Source: Trichoplax sp. H2 | Lineage: Eukaryota; Placozoa; Uniplacotomia; Trichoplacea | Direction: 5' to 3' | Assembly: GCA_003344405.1 (NCBI GenBank) | Contig: NOWV01000042.1 | Span: 310,001 to 374,000 of the forward strand | Length of the DNA: 64,000 nucleotides | Shown: positions 1 to 10,345 of the stretch, piece by piece | Numbering within the stretch: position 1 is the stretch's first letter | Layout: each line of letters begins with the position of its first letter | Translations under genes and position numbers: made by a program | Notes under the pieces: model-generated | What the model was told of the DNA's origin: nothing | Database searches by the model: none | What the model saw: only the letters and a program-made list of their open reading frames with translations

Positions 1-522
1 TCACAGATTCAGAAATGCTGTCCTAGCCATATGCGGCTATTCGTCTATCATCTGCATTCGGGTCATCGATATAAAGGTTAAAATATCTTACATTTTTCAT
101 TGATCCTTGCGTTCGAATTGAAACCTCTTTCCTTTCGTAAGAAATGGATTGTGATGGCAACGCATCGGAGATAGTAGGATTAACAGGTATGAGTCTCATC
201 AAATCAGTAGCGTTTCAAAATTCATTATCAATACTCGTTAGTACAATTGGTGCAGTAACAGAAATTTCACTCAATATACGAGATCAAATTTTGTTTGTAA
301 CTTATGATCTGCTATTGCTATCTTAAAGCTCTTCTATCTATCTAAGATGATAACGTTAGGTAATTGTATACCGCTTATTATTTGTTGAAAGAGCGAAGAT
401 TACTAGGTGAACATACGGATTCACAAGGCATTACAACTAGGTCAATATCCCAAACTAATGATAGTAGCCAAAGAACACAAAACCAGCCGGACGTTCATAC
501 AGATAATTCTGATGTTGACGAT
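1..522 (+). CDS. 3' exons of a multi-exon gene entering from the left edge (partial)
   Basis: Three candidate exons: 1-76, 142-186 and 392-522. The first is open from the window edge and ends at AAAG|GTTAAA. The second has acceptor CGTAAG and donor ACAG|GTATGAG. The third has acceptor TTGTTGAAAG and a possible donor at 523 (GTAATT). Introns 1 and 2 are both phase 1, so the reading frame carries through. The last exon is polar, rich in Ser/Thr/Gln/Asp, and looks like a disordered cytoplasmic tail. The second and third exons match candidate exons 7980-8027 and 8491-8669 in length, phase and flanking sequence (shared intronic TTATTTGTTGAA before the acceptor), so this gene is probably a paralogue of the TIR gene downstream. 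No catalytic motif is visible. The 3' end is not resolved: if the donor at 523 is unused, the frame runs to a stop at 580-582. Confidence 0.4.
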
Positions 523-2204
523 GTAATTAAATACATGCAGTATGCATATGACCGTAATACAACTGTTTCATTTACATGCTAACTGCCAGTCTTTTTATTG
601 TTAGTTGGATGAGCACACATCACCATAAACTGGAGCCCCTTAAGGTAAAGTATTAAATCTGCATGCTCGGTATAGTCAAATTAAGGGTAATAAAGTAAGC
701 ATTTTCTACCATTTATAATGTTATTGTTTATTAATATATAGTAGTATTGTAATTACCAATGCATCTTTTAAAAGGTAATACCATTTTACTGAAATAACTG
801 CTAACAGCCAACAACTCCGAAAGTATTGTTTGCCTAATAATAATATACGTGTAGCAACACCGAGGCATAATCGTTATAATAAAGGTATTCCCCAATCTCT
901 ATAGAAGCTTTGTTACGTAAATATATGCTTTCGCCTTCTTGGACCTTGAGGTGTTACCATAACCTTTACTATAGTATACCTATACGGAATGATTTCAGCT
1001 AGTTACAATAGTTATATACTCCGAAATTATGATTATAATATGCGGTAAAAAATTGTGTTATAATATCATAGACTTTGTTCTTTCTTGTACTGATTATGTT
1101 AAGAATAAAGACTAAGAATGTTTATTTAGATTTACTTCATTACTTAACATCTGCATAAATTTTCCTGTGTCACGACTATGCTGTCTGTATTAACTTAGTT
1201 ATAGTGGTATTTATAATGCTGTAAAAGTATTGTAGCAATTTCTTCAATTTTAGGATGTCGTTATAAAATAAAATAATTGTTGTAAAGATGTTGAAAATCG
1301 CAGTTAACGTCAATATGTACTGCTGCTATCTAGTCGATTTTTTTGCTGATATGTTATCAACAATCCATATCAGGAAGATCGCCGAAGAATACTGTAATTA
1401 CTATTGCAATGCGTTATGATTAATTAAATAATAGACCATCTTGTTTGCATAGTAAAGGATAATATAGCTTTTCATTTGTGTTTTCTGCAGATACTTGATC
1501 TCATCATGAACAGATTAATAAATAAATATAGTACTGTATACACATTACAGTATGTCTTTTAATAGTACTGTTCATAAATACAGGGTTGTATGTAGTCTTC
1601 CCTAACCCTTTTTAGAGCAAAATAAAACATTTTCAGTCGTCTATGACCATATCATGCTGAATATACCCGTTCTCATCCGATGATGGAAGTAAAGCGGCAT
1701 CGAACAGAGTTAGTAATTTAGATAGGTGAGCGCTTAGGAATACCCTTTGTCGCAGACTTCAAAATATTTTTGTGATCTATTTCTTTTTCACCGCGATCGC
1801 TACTAGCTATAGTATATTTTGTTGAGGGACAACAATGAGGGATATTAAAGATGATAGGACCTTCTGGAATCGATCGAATTCCAGAATTAGCTACTGTTAT
1901 AAAATGTCATGTATCTTGCCATATTAAGAAATCCTTATGCTTCGTTGTTAGGGTTACTGCTGATAGTACTAGCAAAAGTTTCTACTTGTAGTGGTTGTTT
2001 ATGGGGAAATTTGTGTTATTTATTTTTATTTTATTTGAAATGAAATATTTCTAAGATATATTATTCGATGCATGCTTTTCTGCTGAAGGGTCCGCAAAAT
2101 CGAACTCGTATATGGTCCATATTAAAAGATATCGCCAATATTTTAGATAGTTTGCACCTGATGGTACCATTTTGAAGTCAAGTGCCCTATGGCTGAGATT
2201 CATG
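523..2204. other. AT-rich non-coding stretch
   Basis: No ORF of note on either strand. The right end holds the first of two related segments built around TTTATGGGGAAATTTG (about 1920-2040 and 2440-2560, roughly 515 bp apart). It may be intron or 3' flank of the left-edge gene; I cannot tell which. Confidence 0.5.
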
Positions 2205-2575
2205 ACAGTGGCACCAGCTCATACGGTGCCAGGACAAAATGTATACTGCCCAGCCAAAATCAGGCTGGGGTATTAATTTTGTTATAATTCTTCACACTGA
2301 CTACTGGCAGGCCCCGCCCCCTATTGATACAGTATCGATAAATTTCAGTAAAAAATAATATCATGGGCAGTTTGCAAAATGACCGACTTCGCATACGGTC
2401 ACGTTCATAAACATTATGTACGATACCTACTTAAATGCTATGCTGAGAAATTGTTATGCTTGGTTGGTTACTAGTGATGCTATCGATAAAAGTTTACAGA
2501 TGGTGTTTATGGAGAAATTTGTTTATGGGGAAATTTGGTGGGGACACTTGTGGGGAAATTGAATTATTTTTAAAT
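1920..2575 (+). repeat. Two diverged direct repeats with a TATGGGGAAATTT core
   Basis: The segment around 1935-2010 (TTATGCTT..GTTACT..AAAAGTTT..TTTATGGGGAAATTTG) recurs around 2453-2535. In the second copy the TATGGGGAAATTTG core is locally amplified three to four times. No coding capacity is seen. Confidence 0.5.
2209..2401. other. Cluster of three short hairpins
   Basis: Three perfect stems lie within about 190 bp: TGGCACC/GGTGCCA (2209-2215 with 2225-2231), CCCAGCC/GGCTGGG (2249-2255 with 2263-2269) and TGACCG/CGGTCA (2380-2385 with 2396-2401). The stems are GC-rich in an AT-rich background, and CATACGGT occurs in or next to two of them. This could be a structured RNA or cruciform-prone DNA. 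No known RNA family was recognised. Confidence 0.4.
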
Positions 2576-2934
2576 TTAATATTTTAAATATTTTCTTAAA
2601 CACTACTGGAATCTGGTAATACTTTCCGATGTAAGAATGTTTGATATCAACCTTGTGCGTAGCCCAGTTAAAATACACGGCTGATAATTTTTAAGAAAGT
2701 TAGTATATATTGAATAACGAGTTTTTTTTTATAATTAAATTTATCGTAGGTACCTATAATGCGGCAGTCTGTATCTTATCCTACTCTAACTCGCCTACTC
2801 ACGATTAAGTTAGAACTAAACTTAAGATAAAAGTATACTATATTACAATTTATTAAAAATTGAAGGTCCTTGTAAACTAGTCTCTAATAGTAAAACAGTA
2901 AAACGTATGATACTAGTTACAGATTATTCTACTT

Positions 2935-2979
2935 ACGTTTAGACAATGCCACGAGAAAGAACAGGAGGTCAAAAGCGAT
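2935..2979 (+). CDS. Candidate mini-exon with strong splice sites
   Basis: Acceptor TTACGTTTAG and donor ATCAA|GTAAGA flank about 45 bp that read open, in one frame as a charged peptide beginning QCHEKEQE. Size and splice phase resemble the mini-exons at 4760-4815, 5460-5515 and 6036-6081, so it may belong to the same transcription unit as the left-edge gene. The assignment rests on splice consensus and reading frame only. Confidence 0.3.
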
Positions 2980-3789
2980 CAAGTAAGAATGAAGTATTTT
3001 TGATTAGAAAGTTTGAAATTAGTAAGACGATAATATGATAGAAAAATATCTGTAGTATATCTGTAAGTTTTTCTTTTAATGAAATTGTCCTACTGTATTA
3101 CTTCTCATATTTTAGTAAAATTAATTCTTCGGGTTCCTAATAAATCAGACACTAGCTAGATTAATAAGCTTTATTACAATAAAAACCAAATGCAGCTCTA
3201 TTTATAACAAACTATATACTCGACAGTCGACACATACATTCATAAGCCGTAGCTCATGACCCATTACGTAGCGGTAGAAGTATTATCATTAAGCTTCCGA
3301 AAGTACAGGTATTAAATTATCATATCTTGCCTGGGCATGAGCATAATTCCACTTTTAATAATCAATATCACTTTCATCATATGAAGACAAATCAACACGT
3401 TCTACTGTAATGGAGACCAGTGAGCTAAAGTAAAGTACTAGCTGTTTAAGTTTCGTAATTTGCTTCGAAAAAGCGAATTACCTAGATGTTTCTGTAGTTA
3501 GCTGGTTATATAATATAATTATAAAGAGTAAGGTATAAGAGCTGCATGGATTTCTTCTGCTTCTAACTGGAACGATTTGGGTAAAATTTTTTGTCAGGAA
3601 ATTTTACTTGGGCACAGTTTTCTTCGATGGAATTTATGGGAGAGAATTCTTCATAGTACCACTGTTATAGCTTCAATATTTACGGTATTTTGTGAGAAAA
3701 TGATACGAGTAGAGAACTATAACAAAATTGTCTTTTATCCAACTATTCATACAGCTAATTTGTTAATTATTGCATAAATTATGACTGAT

Positions 3790-5910
3790 AAAATTCATTC
3801 TGTCTATAAAATGCTATTAATGCTGTCTGAATTTACATGGCAAACTAAGGATATGGCGTTGAGAAAACATATTACATATACTTTAGCTGATGCTAAGGTA
3901 TCGAAATTTTAAATAATACGAATTTACGTGCAAGATGCAGATGTTGTAAGACTGCTACCTTACTATTTGATAGGCTCCATCATTTAGCAGTGTAGTTTCA
4001 TACATGGTCTGCTAATGCAAGCGAATAATACAGCATTTTACTATATATTAGCTAATTACTCTTCCAAATGTGTACAGCTTTAAATTTAATCCGTCGTTAA
4101 ATAGAGTAAGCGCCCTCTTTTGATGATTTAATGAATTTTCAACACTCTTTAGGAATCGCTCGGTTAGGTATTTTAATATTTTACTTTGTAAAATAGAATC
4201 TTATGGGATGATATTCAAAGTAAAACTGCCGTTAGTAATATCATCTCTTATCCAACTGCAATTAGAACTAATTTTGCTAATCATTGAGTAAATTTTAGCT
4301 AGCTACGCTTCCATCTGCATAAATACCCTTAGCGCTCTAAGTTGTATGGTATCATATCAACATTGTGTTGAAAACGTGAACATGAACTTTAGCTGATGCT
4401 ATGTACATTGAACTTTGAATAATACGAATATACGCATAAGATACTGATGCTGTAAGGCTAGGACTGAATATTAGCATCCATAATAGTGTAGACTTACACA
4501 TAAACTACTGTCACAAGTAAAAATACTGCATTTTGCTGTATATTTATCCAGCTATTTTTCTAAAATGTGCATAACTTCAAATTTGATTTCCTCTCATTCA
4601 ATGATATCTTGTATATTGATCTAGCGCCATCATATGAATCGCAAAATCCATCGGAAGATCAAAACTTCTCTCGTAATGAAATTGAAAAGTAATCTCAATC
4701 ATCAATTGAACATTTGTTAGAATACAAGAGCTGGATCTAAATTAGTTACACTTTTCATTCATAGTAAACTAGATCAGTTGCAATCACCTCAACGGTCTAC
4801 AAATGCAGCTAACGAAAAATGTAAGTACCGAAATTAGTTCATTTTATACACATGATTACTCATTAAGTCAGTGAAATCGATATGTTGGACAGTTACGGTA
4901 TCAATATTTTACTTTGCGATAGAATGATAAAGATTCAGATTTGAAGTGAAAGAGTCTTTAGCTATATCACTTTAACTATACTTACCGCCAATCTATTAAT
5001 AATTTAATAGTTCTTGCGTAGCTGTGATCTAATTTATAATATATAGTATGAATATTGCATTAAATGATATAAATGAACTACAGCTTGGACTATATGTATT
5101 TAGAATTCGAGTAATACAAAGGCATGCGTAAAAATATAAGGTTTGCAAAATTACAACTATATGCTAGTGTTCATAATACCGTAGCCTTACACATAATTTG
5201 TTATCACAAGGGAATAGTACAGTATTATGTTATGTTTTTAGCCAGCTGTTCTTTCGCTATTTATTTTCCGCTTTTAAATTGAATTTTCATATACTAATTA
5301 CAGCTGACGCACATCGTGCAATGCCCAAACAAAATTTATTAGAAGATGAAACGTCTCCATACCGGTATTGCGAATTTAATAAGCTCTATCGATCAATTTG
5401 ACATTAATTTAGAATACAAAATATTGATTTAAACTGATTACACTTTCATTTATAGTGAATCAGATATGCCACAATCATACCAAGAGTCTGCAATTAATAG
5501 TAATGGATCGTGTAAGTCCTAAAATAAATTCATTTTTATATTTCTTAATCAATCGGAACAGCAATGCTCGTTAGGTTTGCTGTATATAGTAGTCATAAAT
5601 AAATTTTAAATGCATAAATATACATAACTGATTTGGTAGAGCTTCAATACTGAATGATGCGAGTAGGGATTTAAAGTTAGCAAAACTGTTTTTAATAATA
5701 TCAGCCTCTTCTTATCTAGCTGATATTAAATATGCGAAGCTTTGAAAAATGCGGATATACGTATAAGATGCAGATGCTGTAAGACTTCTGCAGTACTATA
5801 TGATAACCTCTATAAAAGTGTAACATTACACATAATCTGCTGTTACAAATGAATAATATATTATTTTACTAATACTCGTGTAGTTAATTAGCTAACTGCT
5901 TCTCCTAGCT
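3790..5910 (+). repeat. Four diverged tandem copies of a 0.5-0.7 kb unit with duplicated mini-exons
   Basis: A block reading roughly AATACGAATATACG(C/T)ATAAGATGCAGATGCTGTAAG, followed further on by TTACACATAATCTGCTGTTACAA, recurs at about 3912, 4420, 5110 and 5745. Two copies carry matching 56-bp candidate exons at about 4760-4815 and 5460-5515, each between CATTCATAG or CATTTATAG and TGTAAGT, and both open in the same phase (peptides beginning KLDQLQSP and ESDMPQSY). A second candidate exon precedes each (about 4628-4692 and 5302-5379). The first and fourth copies lack the 56-bp exon. It is likely an intragenic duplication producing repeated or alternative tail exons; a repeat that happens to mimic splice sites is the alternative. 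Confidence 0.45.
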
Positions 5911-6035
5911 AGCGCTGAATACATACTTTTTGCCTCTACCCGTAAACTGTGCTTTTATATTTTTGCAATTTTTACTATCTAAAGTACAAACATGATCTAT
6001 TTGGCGACTGCAGGCATGCATACATTATTCTACAG

Positions 6036-6081
6036 TTCTTTCTACCAGTTTAACTACAAGTATCGTAGTTATTCTGGACCG
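6036..6081 (+). CDS. Candidate mini-exon with strong splice sites
   Basis: Acceptor TTATTCTACAG and donor GGACCG|GTAAGT bound 46 bp that read open in the same entry phase as the mini-exons at 4760 and 5460 (peptide SFYQFNYKYRSYSGP). It may be the last recognisable mini-exon of the transcription unit that covers the repeat block, ending just before the TATA box of the TIR gene. Confidence 0.35.
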
Positions 6082-6236
6082 GTAAGTACCCGGAGTAGTT
6101 ATTAGGTAGGCGTACTAATGCTTATAAGCACATGTACTGTATGCCATATAACCAGATAATTTGGACATTTACTAATGATATAATATCATACAGAATGACA
6201 TGTAGCATCTTATCCTATGGTGCACTGTGAGTAGAC

Positions 6237-6243
6237 TATAAAA
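6237..6243 (+). promoter_or_regulatory. TATA box upstream of the TIR gene
   Basis: GACTATAAAAGGAG matches the metazoan core-promoter TATA consensus. It lies about 96 bp before the first copy of the duplicated first exon (ATG 6333) and 258 bp before the second (ATG 6495). Transcription would start near 6265-6270. Confidence 0.55.
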
Positions 6244-6332
6244 GGAGTTATTGGTTGGTGCCACATGGAATTGTAATTACAAAGGCAGTAAGATGTACGC
6301 TAGTGTTTGGAGTAATAAAGATCTCTACTTCT

Positions 6333-6360
6333 ATGATAAAAAGGATATTTGTATTTTCCT
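6333..6360 (+). CDS. Duplicated (alternative) first coding exon of the TIR gene
   Basis: The 70 bp around ATGATAAAAAGGATATTTG closely match the segment starting at 6495. Both copies keep the ATG, the peptide MIKR(I/V)FVFS and the donor TCCT|GTGAGG. Splicing either copy to the TIR exon at 6590 gives the same phase (1). It may be an alternative first exon, or a duplicate skipped in the mature mRNA. Confidence 0.45.
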
Positions 6361-6494
6361 GTGAGGACCCTCAACCTCAGTTGATATCCAGTGATCGTAA
6401 CATATTTAATGGCAGCAATCTCGAACCTTCAATACCAACGAAATATATGCAATTTTGTTTATTTATTTTATCTTTACTTTCTCTAAACTGATTT

Positions 6495-7882
6495 ATGATA
6501 AAAAGAGTCTTTGTATTTTCCTGTGAGGACACTAACCTCGCTCAATATCCAGTCATTGTATCATTTACAATTTATGTTTCAAATTATAGCTCCATACTAC
6601 GACTTTTTACTTATTTACAATAACGATGATAAAGAAATTGCTGATCCAATAGTATCCAAGCTCAAGAAGTTGAAAATAAAATGTGTTGGAGATGGTGACC
6701 CAGGTCAAAGCCTGTTGATAGATTCTAGCAAAGATTTTATAAAAGCCAAAAGGATCGTTTTTTTTTTAACCAAATCTCTGCTAGCAAAAAATCAATGGGT
6801 AAAGTTACTGGCAGATCCACATGCTTATAAGTTGTTATTCACAGGTTAAGTAATAATTGTCTTACTGAATTATAGGTGTACTGGTATATTTATAACATAG
6901 TAATAGCTATGACATCTTCGTAATTATACATAAATATAACACAATGCAAATCAATTGCTGAAGGAAATTTTAATAGAAAACCGACACCGTATTGAGATAA
7001 TAATAGCAGAAATACGTATTATGCAGTGACTTCTGAGCTCGAGGATACTCAGAAGTTCCTATCCCATTTATGCTGTCTTGTTCGAGCACGAGCACATGAA
7101 GTCTATTGAAAAATGCCTCTAGGGTCATCTACAAGTACACTATAAACAGCGATGATGCAGGCTATTATATTTACTTATCATTTTTATGTTGTGTCATAAG
7201 ATAATAGTATATTACATCTATGACGGTGTTAAGAAATTATGTATTAATTACAAAACACTTGTTACAGTTGATTACTTAAATTAATCTTTCTTGTTGCGAT
7301 ATCAGCTTTGAAATTTCGTATATATTCATTACGCATGAAATGAGTCGCAATCAGTAAATTTAGTAAAACACAATATTTTTTTAATTTACCGCCTTAAGAT
7401 TACTGTCATATAAGAGCAGTTATAATTGTACACTTTGTTTCAAGAACATTTTTTTAAGTAGCGCAAGGATACGGTCTAGATCTCAAAGAAACATCTGCAT
7501 AGAACTAGCCAATTTATACGTTAATTAAATCATCCGCGTATAATATAGAATACCGTAGTTCGCTATAAATTGATATGATATTTCTTGCTCTTAATGTAAT
7601 AGGTATAGGATCATAGCGTGACTCAAAACATCTTTATAACAAAATGATATTATGCAAAAAATGAGATACCGGGTATATTTATATATAAAATATTAAATTC
7701 CATATTTTTCTTAGCCAGAACATATTTTCATTATAGAGGGGGACCCTTTAATTGCGATATGGTATGTCGGAATCGATGAGATTCTGAGACGGATTCCTTT
7801 TCTAGCAGGTAGAGTTGGAATTTCCGGTCATCAAGGGGCCAACTATGTTGCAGAAAAGCTGATTAAGATATCAAGTTCGTAG
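6495..7882 (+). CDS. TIR-domain protein, three exons, about 142 aa
   Basis: Exons 6495-6522, 6590-6844 and 7737-7882 join in phase 1 to an open frame ending at TAG 7880. Splice sites are TCCT|GTGAGG / ATTATAG, ACAG|GTTAAG / ATTATAG. Nearly the whole product is one TIR domain: box 1 YDFLLIYNNDD (about residues 13-23), helix A, a box-2-like DGDPG, strand D RIVFFLT, LAKNQWVKLL, then IPFLAG and a last helix GANYVAEKLIKIS. TIR domains assemble in innate-immune and axon-degeneration signalling, and some cleave NAD. Where SARM1-type NADases carry the catalytic Glu after the Trp of strand/helix E, this protein has Leu (QWVKLL), so a scaffolding role is more likely than catalysis. No transmembrane segment, Ig or death domain is seen, so it is a cytosolic stand-alone TIR unless unseen 5' exons exist. 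An internal donor GCAG|GTAGAG (7808) could divert splicing to 7980. Confidence 0.7.
7028..7056. other. Intronic 9-bp-stem hairpin
   Basis: ACTTCTGAG and CTCAGAAGT are perfect complements separated by 10 bp, inside intron 2 of the TIR gene. It could shape splicing or be incidental. Confidence 0.35.
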
Positions 7883-7979
7883 ATATTCAAACGCGATTGT
7901 TATTGCAATAATTGGGATTGAAAAATGATGTCATAGACGTAATCAATCATTTATATGGCTAATAACTCCTTTATTATAG

Positions 7980-8669
7980 GAGACAACAATGTGTATGATG
8001 TAGATTTAGAAGCCATGAAATACTTAGGTATGTGTATTATTGATAAGAAATATCGTATTTTACTTGCTATCAGCAGTTAAAGTATAAGTGCCTATCCTTT
8101 TTTCATAAATGATTATGGTTGTGATGATGATACTTTATCTTCACTTACTACTCATTAATTTGTTGCATTCTTAAAGCTAATAAAGAAATTTAGTATAGTA
8201 TATGTGTCAGTATAAGGCTAAGGAAAGAGCTACTACGGCAGTATATTATAATGCAAACTATTCCGATTCGGAACTCTTAAGTTGATTTATAGCTTTGCTA
8301 ATACGAAAATTTTATAATAATTATAATCATAGTATTATACGAGAAGACTTGCTATAATTACTGAAGTTATCGTAACTGGGACAGATTTGATAGATGATTT
8401 TTCTTTATAACTTGAGTAGTGACTTACTTATTCAACTTCTATTAAAAGTGGTTTTGTTAGCTAGATTTTGTTACTTTTTATTTGTTGAAGAGAGCGAAGC
8501 AAAGATTATATATGAGGATATCTACGGGATTTTAAGCCCTTCAATTTCAAGTCCTCCAGTGTCTTCGATCACTATCAATCAGTCGCCAGAATTTCATACT
8601 GATGGCAATAGCCAAACGGAGGGAAATGTACCGGACGTTGATCAAGATAGTAATTTTTGTGGCGAAATG
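7980..8669 (+). CDS. Candidate alternative tail exons of the TIR gene
   Basis: Exon 7980-8027 (acceptor TTATTATAG, donor TTAG|GTATGT) and exon 8491-8669 (acceptor TTTGTTGAAG, possible donor ATG|GTAATT) are open and phase-consistent. They match exons 142-186 and 392-522 of the left-edge gene, which argues that they are coding. They encode an acidic, Ser/Pro/Asn-rich tail (for example VYEDIYGILSPSI-like tyrosine and serine sites near the start of the second exon). They would join from the internal donor at 7808, truncating the last TIR helix, or from a weaker donor near 7872 (TCAA|GTTCGT). If the donor at 8670 is unused, the frame stops at 8724-8726. Confidence 0.4.
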
Positions 8670-8779
8670 GTAATTTATATAGCAGTATTCGTAAGATTGC
8701 AGCTACTTCATTTATTAACACATTAATTGTTAGTACATTTGTTTAAATTATTATGCCAATCTGTTATGATGAATAGACC

Positions 8780-10074
8780 GTGTTATAGTCACAACTGAAG
8801 ACATTCATGGCTTGTTGGTAAAGCTCGAGGTAGAAAATAGGAATAAACGATTGCTTAATCCAAAACCTTATACATGTAGATTTAATGATTTACTTCAATG
8901 CGCAGAAGTATTTTTTAAGAGCGTTATAATTACAGGAATGATTTCCACTTATCCATACATTTAATAATAATGACCATTTATATAATTATGAACTCAACGT
9001 TATATGAAATTATTGTGTTAGAAAATGCTAGTGTATGTCTGTAGTGATGTAAGCCATATTTGATAGCATTGATAGCTGATTGGCTATATGTATATGTATA
9101 GTCACTGATAAGACTCTTTCCGTTTTTTTAAAGATATTTGATAAATATCCAACTAATGATGCTTTCTTCCTCAATAAATTATAATGATAAAACGTGCCAT
9201 GGTAAATACAGCAAGAGAAAACTTGAATTTATGAACTTATCGCTATAGATATAACGTTGATATGTACTGTAATCAAGTACACCCGCAATTATATGAAAGC
9301 GGCCAATTTTAATCATTGAAAAGAATGAAAGGGTTCAAAAGAAATTTCCCGTGCGATTCCCTGTATATAATTCCTTATAATTGTGCTAGTTGAAGGTATG
9401 GAAGTATGGACCCTCAACGCAATAGTTAGTGAAGAATTAGCTCCTAAAAAGGTGTTATAATTTCATAGGAGTTTCGCTAGTTGTAGTTCGTCGAGATCGA
9501 CTTTCATGAAGACTCAGCACCAGTCTAGGTACCAAAGACTCCTTAATTCTACCTTCAATTGTTAAACTCGAAACTCAAATTGTGAACCTTCTTAGAAGCT
9601 TTAAACTTCCTGTTACAAATCTAAGTTTATAACGTGGAAAATTTAACTATTAAGGAAACTAAACATTGCGAGCCTACTGTCAATTTTATCTTCCCTGATA
9701 TCCACCTACATAAAACTGAACCCAAACTTTATTGATTCTACATAAATAGTAATCATCGATTGATGATAATATTATACAACTATGCAATTATTTATTAAAA
9801 ATATGTAAATTTCATAGGTAATTAATATTGACACATTCCTAGATAGATTATCCTATGGAAACTATGTTACAACACCTATGCACAAGTTACTCCTTCGCGT
9901 AATTTATAAAATATACAGCCTACAAGACATACGATTATCAAAGTAGTAAAATATTTAATGGAACACGTAAAGGTATCATAATCTTACTACTAAATTGGAT
10001 GCTACGTTACGTAATAACGTACGTAAATGAATATAAATTTATATGCCTCCCTTCAAAACTCCTGGCTTTGATAT
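8780..10074. other. Non-coding stretch
   Basis: There is one possible short exon near 8789-8816 (after TGTTATAG, before GTAAAG). Otherwise no ORF, motif or repeat was noted on either strand. Confidence 0.4.
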
Positions 10075-10345
10075 CCTCGACGTCGGATTATACCGTCGGG
10101 TATTTGTAGAATTTACAGGAAGCCTTCCTAACACTTGGAAGTTCTAACTACTACGGTTCTTGTCCATGGTCTTAACATAACGATTCTGTGTTATACTGTA
10201 GGTTCTGTACTATTTATACCCTCGACGACATATTATATCGTAGGGTGTCTGCAAAATCTACAGTATGCTTCCCTAGTACTTGGAGGTCTTAACCATTGTG
10301 GTTCATCTCTATGGTCCTAGCATAGCTATTCTGTGTCATACTGTA
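10075..10345 (+). repeat. Two tandem copies of a 145-bp repeat
   Basis: Copies begin at CCTCGACGTCGG (10075) and CCTCGACGACAT (10220). They share landmarks such as TTCCCTAGTACTTGGAGGTCTTA-type sequence and ATTCTGTG(T)TATACTGTA at the end. Divergence is roughly one base in five. The CCCTACGATATAATATGTCG-like start can fold on itself. No coding capacity beyond chance. Confidence 0.6.
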
